Positions 16,724 through 25,795 of a stretch of DNA of 64,000 nt are shown one piece after another (the stretch's first letter is position 1; every line of letters starts with the position of its first letter). Made by a program: the position numbers and the translations under genes. Origin of the DNA: an uncultured Bacteroidota bacterium (lineage in GTDB: Bacteria; Bacteroidota; Bacteroidia; Bacteroidales; UBA932). A model generated the notes under the pieces. The model had not been told where the DNA came from, did not search any database, and worked only from the letters and a program-made list of their open reading frames with translations. Where the stretch lies: NCBI GenBank assembly GCA_937901965.1, contig CALGSW010000001.1, positions 124,001 to 188,000 of the forward strand, read 5' to 3'.

Positions 16724-17767
16724 ATGTTCCGACTACTCTTTAAGCCCCTGCTTTTTTCTTTTTCTCCGGAAACTGCTCACAGAATTGTAGCAAGGCTCCT
16801 GATTATTCTCGCATATATTCCTTTATCTCGATATATCGTAAGATTTTTTTTCAGCTACTCCCATCCCACCCTTGAGAGAGAGGTTCTTGGTATTAGATTT
16901 CCAAATCCTGTTGGAATGGCTGCCGGTTTTGATAAAAATGCCGAGTTATATAATCCACTTTCTGACTTTGGATTTGGGTTTGTTGAAATTGGATCAGTAA
17001 CTCCTTCAGAGCAACCCGGAAATTCAAAACCCAGAGTCTTCAGACTTGTTGATGATCAGGCGATAATAAACAGAATGGGGATTAATAATAAAGGGGTTAA
17101 GCATGCTGTTACAAAACTAAAACAGACAAAACCGAGAGTTATTATTGGCGGAAATATCAGTAAAAGTACTGCCAGCAGTAATGATAAGGCTCCGCTTGAT
17201 TATGAAAAAAGTTTCGCTCAGTTATACGATTTTGTAGACTATTTTGTTGTTAATGTCTCATGCCCAAACGTAAAAGGTCTTACAAAACTGCAGGATATAA
17301 CATCTCTTTCAGAAATAATAGATCGCCTGACGCTTCTCAGAAAATACTTTGATGACTATCGCCCTATACTATTGAAGGTTTCACCGGATTTAACTGACGA
17401 ACAACTTGATGAAATTATTGAACTTGTTCTCGTCTCCGGTCTTGATGGAATTGTTGCAACAAATACTACTACTTTAAGAAGCAACCTTACAACATCTGAT
17501 GAAAAGATCAAAAATATTGGAGAGGGAGGCTTAAGCGGTGCTCCGCTTTATAACAGAAGCCTTGAGATGGTTAAATATATTAGTAAAAAGACTGAAGGAC
17601 AATTGCCAATCATTGGTGTAGGTGGAATAATGACACCTTTACAGGCTAAGGAGATGCTGGATGCAGGTGCCAGTCTTGTGCAGGTATATACCGGCTTTAT
17701 CTATAACGGACCAGGATTCGTACGCAAAATATTAAAACATATAAGTAAAACAAGTTCATCATGCTAA
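16724..17767 (+). CDS. pyrD: Dihydroorotate dehydrogenase, class 2-like
   Basis: 347 residues from the ATG at 16724. It oxidises dihydroorotate to orotate in pyrimidine synthesis. The N-terminal helices MFRLLFKPLLFSFSPETAHR are typical of membrane-associated, quinone-linked class 2 enzymes, followed by NPVGMAAGFDKN, VEIGSVTP and INRMGINNKG. The active-site loop reads NVSCPN, with Cys180 where class 2 enzymes usually have the base serine (NVSSPN in E. coli); cysteine is the class 1 residue. FMN-binding GGIMTPLQA is present. The stop overlaps the cinA start by 7 bp. Confidence 0.93.
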   Translation: MFRLLFKPLLFSFSPETAHRIVARLLIILAYIPLSRYIVRFFFSYSHPTLEREVLGIRFPNPVGMAAGFDKNAELYNPLSDFGFGFVEIGSVTPSEQPGNSKPRVFRLVDDQAIINRMGINNKGVKHAVTKLKQTKPRVIIGGNISKSTASSNDKAPLDYEKSFAQLYDFVDYFVVNVSCPNVKGLTKLQDITSLSEIIDRLTLLRKYFDDYRPILLKVSPDLTDEQLDEIIELVLVSGLDGIVATNTTTLRSNLTTSDEKIKNIGEGGLSGAPLYNRSLEMVKYISKKTEGQLPIIGVGGIMTPLQAKEMLDAGASLVQVYTGFIYNGPGFVRKILKHISKTSSSC

Positions 17768-19017
17768 AGGCATCTGTCTGCACAATTGGTGATGAAATTC
17801 TCATCGGTCAGATTGTTGACACAAACAAATCCTTTATCTCATCCTCCCTAAACTCAATAGGTGTAAAGGTTAGTTCCCATTTCTCTACAGGTGACGATGA
17901 GGATTCTATTGAAAAAACAATATTGTACGCACTGGAATTTAATGATATAGTGATTGTCACCGGCGGCCTTGGACCCACAAAGGATGATATTACAAAAAAA
18001 GTTCTTGCAAAGCTTTCCGGCAGCTCAAAGATGGTCTTTAACAATGATCAGGCTCATATTATAAAAAGTATTTGCGAGAAGAGAGGAATTGAACTCTCTC
18101 AACTGAACCGGGATCAGGCATTAGTTCCAGAAAATTGCACGGTAATTCCAAACAAACTTGGTACCGCACCATGCATGAAATTTTCTGTTGAGAATAGATT
18201 TATTTACTCTCTTCCAGGAGTTCCTTATGAGATGCAATTTCTTATGGATGAAGTAATTAATGACATCTCGCTAATTCCGGGTTGTGAGAAAATAATTCAC
18301 CATTCAGTTAATACTTTCGGAATTCCAGAATCTGAACTTGCAACAAAAATTGCAAAATGGGAAGATTCACTTCCAGCAGGAATTAAACTTGCCTATTTAC
18401 CTAATCCTGCCAGGGGGGTAAAGCTAAGGCTCTCTGTATACGACGGGGATGAATCAGTCAATAAACAGACAATAAACATCCTTTTTAGAGGGTTAAAGGA
18501 GATATTGGGAAGATCAATTTACGGAGAGGGGGATGACACTCTGGAATCTGTTATTTTCAGGGAATTATTAAGAAGAGGAGAGAGCATCTCTTTAGCAGAA
18601 TCGTGTACAGGCGGAAATATAGGCAGAATATTCACTTCTATACCAGGCTCCTCTGCAATTTTTAAAGGAGGAGTTGTGGCTTATGACAATTCGGCAAAAA
18701 CAGATATTCTTAAAGTTGACCCAAATATTATTAAGCTATATGGAGCTGTGAGTGAAGAGTGTGTTAAAGCCATGGCATCCGGTGCCAGAAGGTTGTTTAA
18801 TTCAGACTGGTCTCTTGCAACATCTGGTATAGCCGGTCCTGAAGGCGGAACAGATGAAAAACCTGTTGGTACAATTTGGATAGCTATTGAGGGGCCCGGA
18901 GTATCAATAACAAAAAAATACATCTACTCTGGAGACAGAGAGAGAAATATTATACGATTCTCTTCAGGAGCAATAAACGAATTAAGAAATTCATTAAATA
19001 TTGAATTTCTGCCATAA
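17761..19017 (+). CDS. cinA: CinA-like nicotinamide-nucleotide amidohydrolase
   Basis: 418 residues, two domains. Residues 1-170 form a MoaB/MogA-like domain (IGDEILIGQIVDTN, VIVTGGLGPTKDD), linked here to ADP-ribose pyrophosphatase activity. Residues about 255-415 form the PncC domain (SISLAESCTGGNIGR, FKGGVVAYDN, LATSGIAGPEGGTDEKPVGTIWIA), which deamidates nicotinamide mononucleotide for NAD recycling. The length is the usual one for CinA. The start overlaps the pyrD stop, so the two are co-transcribed. Confidence 0.93.
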   Translation: MLKASVCTIGDEILIGQIVDTNKSFISSSLNSIGVKVSSHFSTGDDEDSIEKTILYALEFNDIVIVTGGLGPTKDDITKKVLAKLSGSSKMVFNNDQAHIIKSICEKRGIELSQLNRDQALVPENCTVIPNKLGTAPCMKFSVENRFIYSLPGVPYEMQFLMDEVINDISLIPGCEKIIHHSVNTFGIPESELATKIAKWEDSLPAGIKLAYLPNPARGVKLRLSVYDGDESVNKQTINILFRGLKEILGRSIYGEGDDTLESVIFRELLRRGESISLAESCTGGNIGRIFTSIPGSSAIFKGGVVAYDNSAKTDILKVDPNIIKLYGAVSEECVKAMASGARRLFNSDWSLATSGIAGPEGGTDEKPVGTIWIAIEGPGVSITKKYIYSGDRERNIIRFSSGAINELRNSLNIEFLP

Positions 19018-19103
19018 TAATTCATATTATTAATTTATAGCATATATAATTATTATGTTACATATATGTTGATTTTACTACATAATTGTTAATATATCTT
19101 GTT

Positions 19104-20207
19104 ATGAAACATTTACTATATTTTTTCATTGGTTTGATTATGTTAAATTCTTGTACAAATACCAATATGAAAGACGATAAGTTTGTTTGTGAAAGTGTGG
19201 ACTCTCTCTTTAAAACTCAGTATCCTTCATCGGAACCGGGAGCTACTGTTCTTATTTTAAAAAATGATTCAATAATTTTTTCAAAAGGATATGGAATAGC
19301 CGATATGAGTACCGGAATCACAGCTGATGAAAATACTTTTTATAATATAGCCTCTGTATCTAAACAATTTTCTGCAATTGCAATAATCATGCTGGCAGAG
19401 GAGGGGAAGCTCTCACTTGATGATAACCTTAAAAAGTGGTTTCCACATTTCAAGGCAGATTTTTTTGAAAAAATCACTTTAAGACATCTTCTTTCTCACT
19501 CTTCAGGTATCCCAGATTCACGCAACAGAGAGGACAGAGATTTTGTACTAAGGGCGACAGATGTAGAATCCTATGCATATATTGCAGATTTAGACAGCCT
19601 GAATTTTGAACCCGGAACAGGATACGAGTATATGAATCCAACATTTCAGCTTATGTATTCCATCGTTGAAACGGCTTCCGGTATGCCGTTTGAGAAGTTT
19701 ATGAAGGAGAGGGTATTCACCCCTTCAGGGATGGAAGAGAGTTTGTATTTTGAAGAGGGGCGATTTATCCCAAGAATGGCTCACGGATACCTCCAAAATA
19801 GGACCACAGGGATATTTGAAGAGTACGATTACGGCGAGGAGAGCTTTTTCGCTACAAAAGCCGACGGAGGCATTTACACCTCTGTAATGGAGTTTGTAAA
19901 ATGGGAAATGGCACTCAGGAATAATACTCTGGTAAGTGAAAGAGGTCTAAATGAGGCTCAGACACCAAAAATATCAATAAAGGATTTGCCGGGAAACTCA
20001 TATGGTTACGGATGGTTTGTTGAAGAGCGGGAAAACTACCCGGTAAAAGTATATCACACAGGTGATAACGGCGGTTTTCAGATATATGCTGCACGTTATC
20101 CGGAAAAAGAGATACTCATTTTGGTATTTTCAAACCGAAATGATAAAAACAGAGAGGAGAATACCTATAAAGTAGATGAAATTCTCAAAAAGGGAGGTTG
20201 GTTATAG
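19104..20207 (+). CDS. Beta-lactamase-fold serine hydrolase, lipoprotein
   Basis: 367 residues from the ATG at 19104. The signal peptide MKHLLYFFIGLIMLNSC ends in a lipobox with Cys17. Catalytic SVSK gives Ser84 and Lys87, a YMN motif follows about 100 residues later (YEYMNPTFQ), and YHTGDNGG near the C-terminus replaces KTG. This is the class C/penicillin-binding-like family of serine hydrolases or D-aminopeptidases (COG1680). It probably acts in the periplasm on a peptide or ester. Resistance to beta-lactams should not be assumed. An 86-bp AT-rich gap separates it from cinA. Confidence 0.85.
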   Translation: MKHLLYFFIGLIMLNSCTNTNMKDDKFVCESVDSLFKTQYPSSEPGATVLILKNDSIIFSKGYGIADMSTGITADENTFYNIASVSKQFSAIAIIMLAEEGKLSLDDNLKKWFPHFKADFFEKITLRHLLSHSSGIPDSRNREDRDFVLRATDVESYAYIADLDSLNFEPGTGYEYMNPTFQLMYSIVETASGMPFEKFMKERVFTPSGMEESLYFEEGRFIPRMAHGYLQNRTTGIFEEYDYGEESFFATKADGGIYTSVMEFVKWEMALRNNTLVSERGLNEAQTPKISIKDLPGNSYGYGWFVEERENYPVKVYHTGDNGGFQIYAARYPEKEILILVFSNRNDKNREENTYKVDEILKKGGWL

Positions 20208-20212
20208 TTGTC

Positions 20213-20974
20213 TTATAGCTTCTTATCAATTATTGAAACTCCGGCCTGAGCAACTGGCATAACTGTTACATCGCTAATATTTACATGCTCCGGTGCTGAA
20301 GCAACATAAAGAACAACATTTGCTATATCCTCCGCTACAAGAGGCTTAAAGCCTTTGTAAACATTGGAAGCCTTTTCTGAATCACCTTTAAATCTAACCA
20401 TTGAGAACTCTGTCTCAACCGCACCGGGACAAACCTGGGAAACTTTGATATTGTATTTATGAAGATCCATCATCATCCCCCTGGATAAAGCATCAACAGC
20501 ATGTTTAGTTGCGCAATATACGTTCCCGTTAGGATAGACATCCTTACCTGCAATTGATCCTATATTGATAATATGACCGCCTCCCCTCTTAATCATTAAA
20601 TTTGAAATGATTTTTGAAACGTAAAGTAAACCCTTAACATTTGTATCAATCATCCTCTCCCAGTCATCAACAACTCCCTGCTGAATTGAATTTAGTCCCA
20701 CAGCTAGTCCTGCATTATTAACCAGCAGATCAATCTCCTGCCAATTTGAAGGTAATACGCCAAGATAATGCTCTACCTGAACAGACTCTCTAACATCAAA
20801 GCTTAATATCAGCACCTTTCTATTAAACTCTTTTTCAATAATTTTTGCCACTCTGGATAATTGCGCAACTCTTCTTCCGGTGATAATCAAATCATATCCT
20901 GCAGATGCAAGTTTTAACGCAACCGCCTCTCCTATTCCGGATGTGGCTCCTGTAACAAGTGCTATTTTTCCCAT
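20213..20974 (-). CDS. Short-chain dehydrogenase (YdfG-like)
   Basis: 253 residues. Classical SDR: NADP-binding TGATSGIGEA at about 8-17, NNAG at about 87-90, and catalytic S-Y-K with NIGSIAG, then YCATKHAVDAL. The Arg pair GRRV after the second strand suggests NADP. It resembles the 3-hydroxy acid/serine dehydrogenases of the YdfG group, so oxidation of 3-hydroxy acids is likely. It lies 2 bp after the dipeptidase gene, in one operon. It converges on the serine hydrolase gene with a 5-bp gap. Confidence 0.85.
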   Translation of the reverse strand: MGKIALVTGATSGIGEAVALKLASAGYDLIITGRRVAQLSRVAKIIEKEFNRKVLILSFDVRESVQVEHYLGVLPSNWQEIDLLVNNAGLAVGLNSIQQGVVDDWERMIDTNVKGLLYVSKIISNLMIKRGGGHIINIGSIAGKDVYPNGNVYCATKHAVDALSRGMMMDLHKYNIKVSQVCPGAVETEFSMVRFKGDSEKASNVYKGFKPLVAEDIANVVLYVASAPEHVNISDVTVMPVAQAGVSIIDKKL

Positions 20975-20976
20975 AT

Positions 20977-22056
20977 CTATTCAAGTAATCTTAAAAAATT
21001 CTCACCCATAATAAGTTTGATATCACTGTTTGAATATCCCCTGCTGATAAGCTCTTCAGTAATTAAAGATAATTTATCTACACTTTCAACCCCCTCCGGA
21101 GCTACCTCTATCCCGTCAAAATCGGTTCCAATACCCACATGATTTGTTCCAACAAGTCCTACCACATGGTCAATATGATCAACCACCTCTTTATACGAAG
21201 GTCTCTTTAAGGCAAACATTTCATTTTTTGCCCTCTCGTAATCTTTTGAATATTTCTCAGGATCCTCTTTCCATCTCTTCTCTGCCTCTTCAAAGGCATC
21301 GCATAACGGCCAGAATTGTTCGGCATAATTACTATTTAGAAAAGGTGGATAAAAGTTAATCTGCACAACACCTCCTGTAGAGGCAATCTGCTTAATCATT
21401 TCATCTGTAAGATTTCTGGGGTGACCGGCAATAGCCCTGCAGCATGAATGAGTAGCAACCACAGGTGAATCAGAGTATTTGATAACATCCCTGAATGAGT
21501 CATCTGATATGTGTGAAACATCTATCAGCATTCCAAGTCTGTTCATCTCTTTAACAACCTCTATCCCAAAAGGGCTTAGTCCGTTCCATCTTTTCTCCTT
21601 GGTTGCACAGGAATCGCAAATATCATTGTTTCCTGCATGAGTTAGTGTCATATACCGGACTCCCATATCATAAAAAAGCCTCAGAAGACTCAAATCTTTC
21701 TGGATAGGCAGACCATTTTCCATTCCCAGAAAAACCGATAATATACCCGATTCAAAATTATCTCTCGCATCACTGGCATCCAGAGCAACAGATACTTTGC
21801 CTTTACTTGCCTCAACAGCATCGTAAGTACGGGCTATCATTTGCATAGCTCTTCTGGTTGCAGTGTCCGGTTCAATTGTATTTGGGGTATATATGGCAAA
21901 GAAGGCAGCATTTAAGCCACCCTCTTCCATTCTGATAAAGTCAAAATGTCCCTCCTCTCCTCTTTTGTTAATATCAGCTCCAGCCAGGAGTCTTATTGGA
22001 GTATCGCAGTGTGAATCAAGGACAAAAATCTCTTTATGTAAACTCTTTTTGCTCAT
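20977..22056 (-). CDS. Membrane dipeptidase, M19 family
   Basis: 359 residues. Zinc dipeptidase of the renal dipeptidase type. Seen: LDSHCDTPIR (H-x-D metal ligands) near residue 14, a metal-bridging Glu in FLGMENG, LTHAGNN, LIDVSHISD, VATHSCCRAI and GIGTDFDGIE. It hydrolyses dipeptides, often including D-amino acid ones, and fits the peptide-using life of this organism. No signal peptide is visible, so it is probably cytoplasmic. The ATG lies inside an imperfect hairpin (22055-22092). Confidence 0.9.
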   Translation of the reverse strand: MSKKSLHKEIFVLDSHCDTPIRLLAGADINKRGEEGHFDFIRMEEGGLNAAFFAIYTPNTIEPDTATRRAMQMIARTYDAVEASKGKVSVALDASDARDNFESGILSVFLGMENGLPIQKDLSLLRLFYDMGVRYMTLTHAGNNDICDSCATKEKRWNGLSPFGIEVVKEMNRLGMLIDVSHISDDSFRDVIKYSDSPVVATHSCCRAIAGHPRNLTDEMIKQIASTGGVVQINFYPPFLNSNYAEQFWPLCDAFEEAEKRWKEDPEKYSKDYERAKNEMFALKRPSYKEVVDHIDHVVGLVGTNHVGIGTDFDGIEVAPEGVESVDKLSLITEELISRGYSNSDIKLIMGENFLRLLE

Positions 22057-22092
22057 GCTATCTTAGTTGGAAAATTTCCATAAAGATAGCAT
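22055..22092 (-). promoter_or_regulatory. Inverted repeat over the dipeptidase start codon
   Basis: ATGCTATCTT (22055-22064) and AAGATAGCAT (22083-22092) are perfect 10-bp complements. An inner near-palindrome GGAAAATTTCC is centred at the same point. The structure covers the start codon of the minus-strand dipeptidase gene. No T-run follows, so it is not a standard terminator. It may control translation or bind a regulator. Confidence 0.45.
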
Positions 22093-22109
22093 TTATTGTT
22101 CATATTTGA

Positions 22110-22988
22110 TCAGGGATTAAGCCTTTTAATTGAAGCCTGCGAACTGGTCTGAACTTTTTTCATTACCGGACTTCCTGAGTAAAGCAGAGAAGATCCTCCA
22201 GAGAGTTCAGCAGAAATTGAGCCTGAAACATTTGTTCTTATATTACAAACTCCACTTGCTTCAATTTCAGCATCTTTTACATTAAAATGTTCTGCATCAA
22301 GAACAGAAGCACCTGAAGCTTCAAACTTAGCTGTATTTGAAGAGCCCTTCATTTTTACGTTTGTTGCACCCGAAACAGATACCTCGGTTCTGGTTGCATT
22401 TCCAGAAAAGTTCATTTTTGATGCACCGCTACCCCCTATTTCCAAATCTCCTGACTCATGATCAATTGTTACAACAGAAGCTCCGGAAATATCGTATTTG
22501 ACTGACTGAGACTTCCCCTTAATGTCAAGTTTTGATGCTCCGCTTACCTGAATTGAAGAGTTTTCGGAAGTGATGTTTAATCCATCTACAATAACTGCTC
22601 CACTAAAATCGCCTTTGAAAGTGGTTGTAATGAAGTGACCATTTGATTTAAGTTTCGCTGCACCTGAAATAAAAAGTCTGTCAAGCTGGGATATGGTAAC
22701 ATTTGCCTTAATATACTTCATATTTCTTTTTAGTGCTGCAGGCATATTTTTACTGTCAAGATCAAGGTGTAAAACGCCATCTTTTACTTTTACCATTATA
22801 TATTTGGCAATTTCCTCATCTGCTGTTGTAGTTACTGAATTTACGGTGGATTTTGTTAATGTTATATCAAAAACTCCACCGGCGTTAATTCCTGAGAATG
22901 CAGGAACCTGATGATTTTTGGTAACTCCCTGAGCAAAAACTAATACTGAGAGGAGTAAAAACACTGATAGGACAAATAGTTTTTTCAT
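22110..22988 (-). CDS. GIN/DUF2807-domain secreted beta-helix-like protein
   Basis: 292 residues. The signal peptide MKKLFVLSVFLLLSVLVFAQ is followed by a DUF2807 (GIN, putative auto-transporter adhesin head) domain. It shows many short strands with repeated SGAS/SGA and similar turns, as in a right-handed beta-helix. The charge pattern fits an exported protein of the periplasm or cell surface. It is downstream of an ECF sigma factor and an anti-sigma-like gene, a grouping common in Bacteroidetes. Its molecular role is unknown. Confidence 0.85.
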   Translation of the reverse strand: MKKLFVLSVFLLLSVLVFAQGVTKNHQVPAFSGINAGGVFDITLTKSTVNSVTTTADEEIAKYIMVKVKDGVLHLDLDSKNMPAALKRNMKYIKANVTISQLDRLFISGAAKLKSNGHFITTTFKGDFSGAVIVDGLNITSENSSIQVSGASKLDIKGKSQSVKYDISGASVVTIDHESGDLEIGGSGASKMNFSGNATRTEVSVSGATNVKMKGSSNTAKFEASGASVLDAEHFNVKDAEIEASGVCNIRTNVSGSISAELSGGSSLLYSGSPVMKKVQTSSQASIKRLNP

Positions 22989-23027
22989 TGTAATAAATAT
23001 TTTTAGTGATTTGATTTAATTTTATCC

Positions 23028-23041
23028 TGTTATGCATAACA
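23028..23041. promoter_or_regulatory. 14-bp perfect palindrome before the GIN gene
   Basis: TGTTATGCATAACA is a perfect palindrome in the 58-bp gap between the anti-sigma-like gene and the GIN gene. No T-run is attached. A binding site for a dimeric regulator is possible. Confidence 0.35.
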
Positions 23042-23046
23042 TATTA

Positions 23047-23532
23047 TTAATTTTCTACGATTGACTCAACATACTTTTTCAATCGGTCTGCGCCCTCTAT
23101 CTTTTCAGTATAATACCCTTTAATTATACTTCTCTTCTCCTTTTTACTAAGTGATTCAGGAATTTGAGTTGCGAGGGAGATACTCTCTTCATTTAGCTGT
23201 CTTATAGTGGATTCAACAGTAAGTTTCTCGTCCGGGCTCAATGAGCTTGCCATCTGTTCAATCTCTAAACTACGCTCACTAAGTATCTCTATATAGTACT
23301 CTCCTGATTCCATCTGAGAGAGCCTGTTATTTACAAATACCGGTATCACAAGGATTATAAGTATAACAGAAGCTACTGCAAGTTTCATCCAGTATGGCAT
23401 TATTATTATTTTTCTGTTCTCAGCAGAATTCTCCTGCAATTTCTTGAAATATCTCTCTTTATGACCATTTAAGAGATTTTCAGTTTCAAATTCAGCTCTG
23501 TTTTGATCAATAAAATTCTTTAAGCTATCCAT
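23047..23532 (-). CDS. Small membrane protein, probable anti-sigma factor
   Basis: 161 residues with a cytoplasmic N-terminus (MDSLKNFIDQNRAEFETENLLNGHKERYFKKL), one membrane segment at about 49-67 (LAVASVILIILVIPVFV) and a helical, charged periplasmic part. It starts within the last 8 bp of the ECF sigma gene. Position and layout argue for an anti-sigma regulator, but no zinc-binding anti-sigma motif is present, so this is an inference. Confidence 0.6.
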   Translation of the reverse strand: MDSLKNFIDQNRAEFETENLLNGHKERYFKKLQENSAENRKIIIMPYWMKLAVASVILIILVIPVFVNNRLSQMESGEYYIEILSERSLEIEQMASSLSPDEKLTVESTIRQLNEESISLATQIPESLSKKEKRSIIKGYYTEKIEGADRLKKYVESIVEN

Positions 23533-24082
23533 TTTTCAATCCTCCATTTTTATTACCCCTGCTCTTTTCCAACTCCTCTATTAACCTTGCTTTTCCTCTG
23601 ATATACTGTGTTCTTACTGAAACAACTTTCAACCCGGTAATCTGGGCAATTTCCTCATAATCATATCCTTCAAAAAGAACTAAAGATAAGATAACTCTAT
23701 ATCCCTCTGCGAGAGTCTTCATTACCTCTTTAACCATGTTTACAGTTACACCTTTAAATGAGTAGTCTTCGTGTTCATCTGTTTCTGCAAGGCTCTCTTT
23801 AAGTTCGCTGCTATGCAACAAATTGTCTATTGATTTTCTTTTTCTTAATCTGTCAATTGACATATTTATACAAACTCTGCTTAGCCAGGAGTCTCTCTCT
23901 TTTACAGAGTCAAATTCTTCTCTTTCAAAGTATTTCATTAACGTGTCGTGCATAACCTCCTCTGCCTCCATGCTATTATTCAGAATTCTTAAACTTGTGT
24001 AATACAGACGTTTATGACATTCATCATAAATTATACTCTCTTTAGATACTCTGTTGCTAATAGTGCTAAATAGCTTCTTCAT
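23525..24082 (-). CDS. ECF-type RNA polymerase sigma factor
   Basis: 185 residues. Region 2: LYYTSLRILNNSMEAEEVMHDTLMKYF, then DSWLSRVCINMSIDRLRKRK (2.4). Region 4: LAEGYRVILSLVLFEGYDYEEIAQITGLKVVSVRTQYIRGKARL, a helix-turn-helix contacting the -35 region. First gene of the sigma / membrane protein / GIN operon, divergent from pruA. It probably senses an envelope signal through the next gene. No TAnnTTTG element is seen before it, so it may drive its own promoter. Confidence 0.9.
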   Translation of the reverse strand: MKKLFSTISNRVSKESIIYDECHKRLYYTSLRILNNSMEAEEVMHDTLMKYFEREEFDSVKERDSWLSRVCINMSIDRLRKRKSIDNLLHSSELKESLAETDEHEDYSFKGVTVNMVKEVMKTLAEGYRVILSLVLFEGYDYEEIAQITGLKVVSVRTQYIRGKARLIEELEKSRGNKNGGLKNG

Positions 24083-24169
24083 TCTCTGTTCTTTCTGTCA
24101 ATTAAACGAGATCACTTGTCAGATGTTGCATTATTGTATAATTTTATGAAAAAAATCAGATATTTTAAT

Positions 24170-25795
24170 ATGAATAATTCAATTTACAACTTCAATCTGC
24201 CGGAAAATGAACCTGTCTTGCAGTATCTGTCAGGTTCTCCTGAAAGGATTTCTTTAGAGAGTGAACTCAAAAGACAAAGCAATAGAGTAGAAGAGATTCC
24301 CCTTGTCATTGGAGGAGAAAAAATTTATACAGGTAATACAGGAAAGGTTGTTATGCCTCACAAACACGGGCATACAATTGCAATTTATCATAAAGCCGGG
24401 GAGAAGGAGATAAAGATGGCGGTTGAGGCAGCAAAGGCTGCTCATGATAACTGGAACTCTCAGCACTGGACTACAAGAGCATCAATTATGCTTAAGGTTG
24501 CAGAGCTTATTACCGTGAAATACAGGGCAAAACTCAATGCCGCCACTATACTGGGACAGAGTAAAAATATTTATCAGTCAGAAATTGATGCAATCTGTGA
24601 AACGGCAGACTTTTTAAGGTTCAATGTCTATTTTGCATCTGAAATCTACAAGACTCAGCCTCTCTCTTCGTTTAATCAACTGAACAGAATGGAGTACAGA
24701 GCTCTTGAAGGTGTAGTCTTTACTGTAAGTCCATTCAATTTCACTGCCATTGCATCCAATCTGAATATGTCTCCCGTGATGATGGGCAATACTACAATCT
24801 GGAAGCCTGCAACTACGGCTCTCCTCTCAAATTACTATCTGATGGATATTTTCATGGAGGCCGGCGTTCCTGCCGGAGTTGTAAATTTCCTTCCGGGTAG
24901 CGGAGCTCAAATTGGATCATTACTGACCTCATCTGTGGACCTTGCAGGAATTCACTTTACAGGTTCAAATGCAACATTTAACTCTCTTTGGAAAAGCGTA
25001 GCTAATAACCTTGAAAATTACAAGTCTTATCCAAGGTTAGTTGGGGAGACTGGTGGTAAAGACTTTGTTTTTGTTTTACCGGGTGCAGATGCAGACGAAG
25101 TTGCTGCCGGAGCTTTTAGCGGGGCATTTGAATATCAGGGGCAGAAATGTTCGGCAGCATCAAGGATGTATATTCCTGAGTCACTTTGGGAAAGCATTAG
25201 AGATAAAATGACCGAATTTAGCAAAATTGCAAAAACAGGGCCTCCTACAGACCCGATGAACTTTATAAATGCAGTAATTGACGAATCTGCATTTAATGAT
25301 ATTGTCTCATTTATAGAGTATGCAAAAAGTTCTGTTAATGCCGAGATTGTTTTTGGTGGAACATATGATAAATCTGAAGGGTACTTTATCTCTCCAACAA
25401 TGATAAAAACAGACGACCCCCACTTCAAAACCATGGAAGAGGAGATATTCGGGCCGGTACTTACTGCATATATTTACAAGGACTCTCTTGTAGAGGAGAC
25501 TCTTGAAATATGTAACACAACATCTCCTTACGGACTGACAGGTGCCGTTTTTGGAAAAGACAGAATGGAAGTTGTAAAAGCCTGCTCAAAACTTCAGTAT
25601 GCAGCAGGCAACTTTTACATCAACGATAAACCTACAGGTGCTGTTGTTGGAAAACAGCCATTTGGAGGATCAAGAGCCTCGGGAACAAACGACAAAGCGG
25701 GCGGCGAGTTTAACCTTATCAGATGGGTAAGTCCAAGAACTGTAAAAGAGACTTTTATCCCGCCAAAGGATATTCTCTATGGGTATATGAAATAA
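24170..25795 (+). CDS. pruA: L-glutamate gamma-semialdehyde (P5C) dehydrogenase
   Basis: 541 residues from the ATG at 24170; an ATG at 24146 would add eight. It oxidises glutamate semialdehyde to glutamate with NAD, the second step of proline (and ornithine) breakdown. Seen: EGVVFTVSPFNFTAIASNL, HFTGS, catalytic Glu in LVGETGGKD, catalytic Cys in YQGQKCSAASR, and EEIFGPVLTAYIY. The MNNSIYNFNLPENEPV start resembles other Bacteroidetes PruA proteins. The stop directly abuts the stop of the convergent PLP gene. Proline dehydrogenase is not in the window. Confidence 0.93.
   Translation: MNNSIYNFNLPENEPVLQYLSGSPERISLESELKRQSNRVEEIPLVIGGEKIYTGNTGKVVMPHKHGHTIAIYHKAGEKEIKMAVEAAKAAHDNWNSQHWTTRASIMLKVAELITVKYRAKLNAATILGQSKNIYQSEIDAICETADFLRFNVYFASEIYKTQPLSSFNQLNRMEYRALEGVVFTVSPFNFTAIASNLNMSPVMMGNTTIWKPATTALLSNYYLMDIFMEAGVPAGVVNFLPGSGAQIGSLLTSSVDLAGIHFTGSNATFNSLWKSVANNLENYKSYPRLVGETGGKDFVFVLPGADADEVAAGAFSGAFEYQGQKCSAASRMYIPESLWESIRDKMTEFSKIAKTGPPTDPMNFINAVIDESAFNDIVSFIEYAKSSVNAEIVFGGTYDKSEGYFISPTMIKTDDPHFKTMEEEIFGPVLTAYIYKDSLVEETLEICNTTSPYGLTGAVFGKDRMEVVKACSKLQYAAGNFYINDKPTGAVVGKQPFGGSRASGTNDKAGGEFNLIRWVSPRTVKETFIPPKDILYGYMK

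Noticed and set aside
19104..20207. Antibiotic-resistance beta-lactamase
   Set aside because: Has SxxK and YxN, but HTG and the family type are those of generic serine hydrolases; resistance is not supported.
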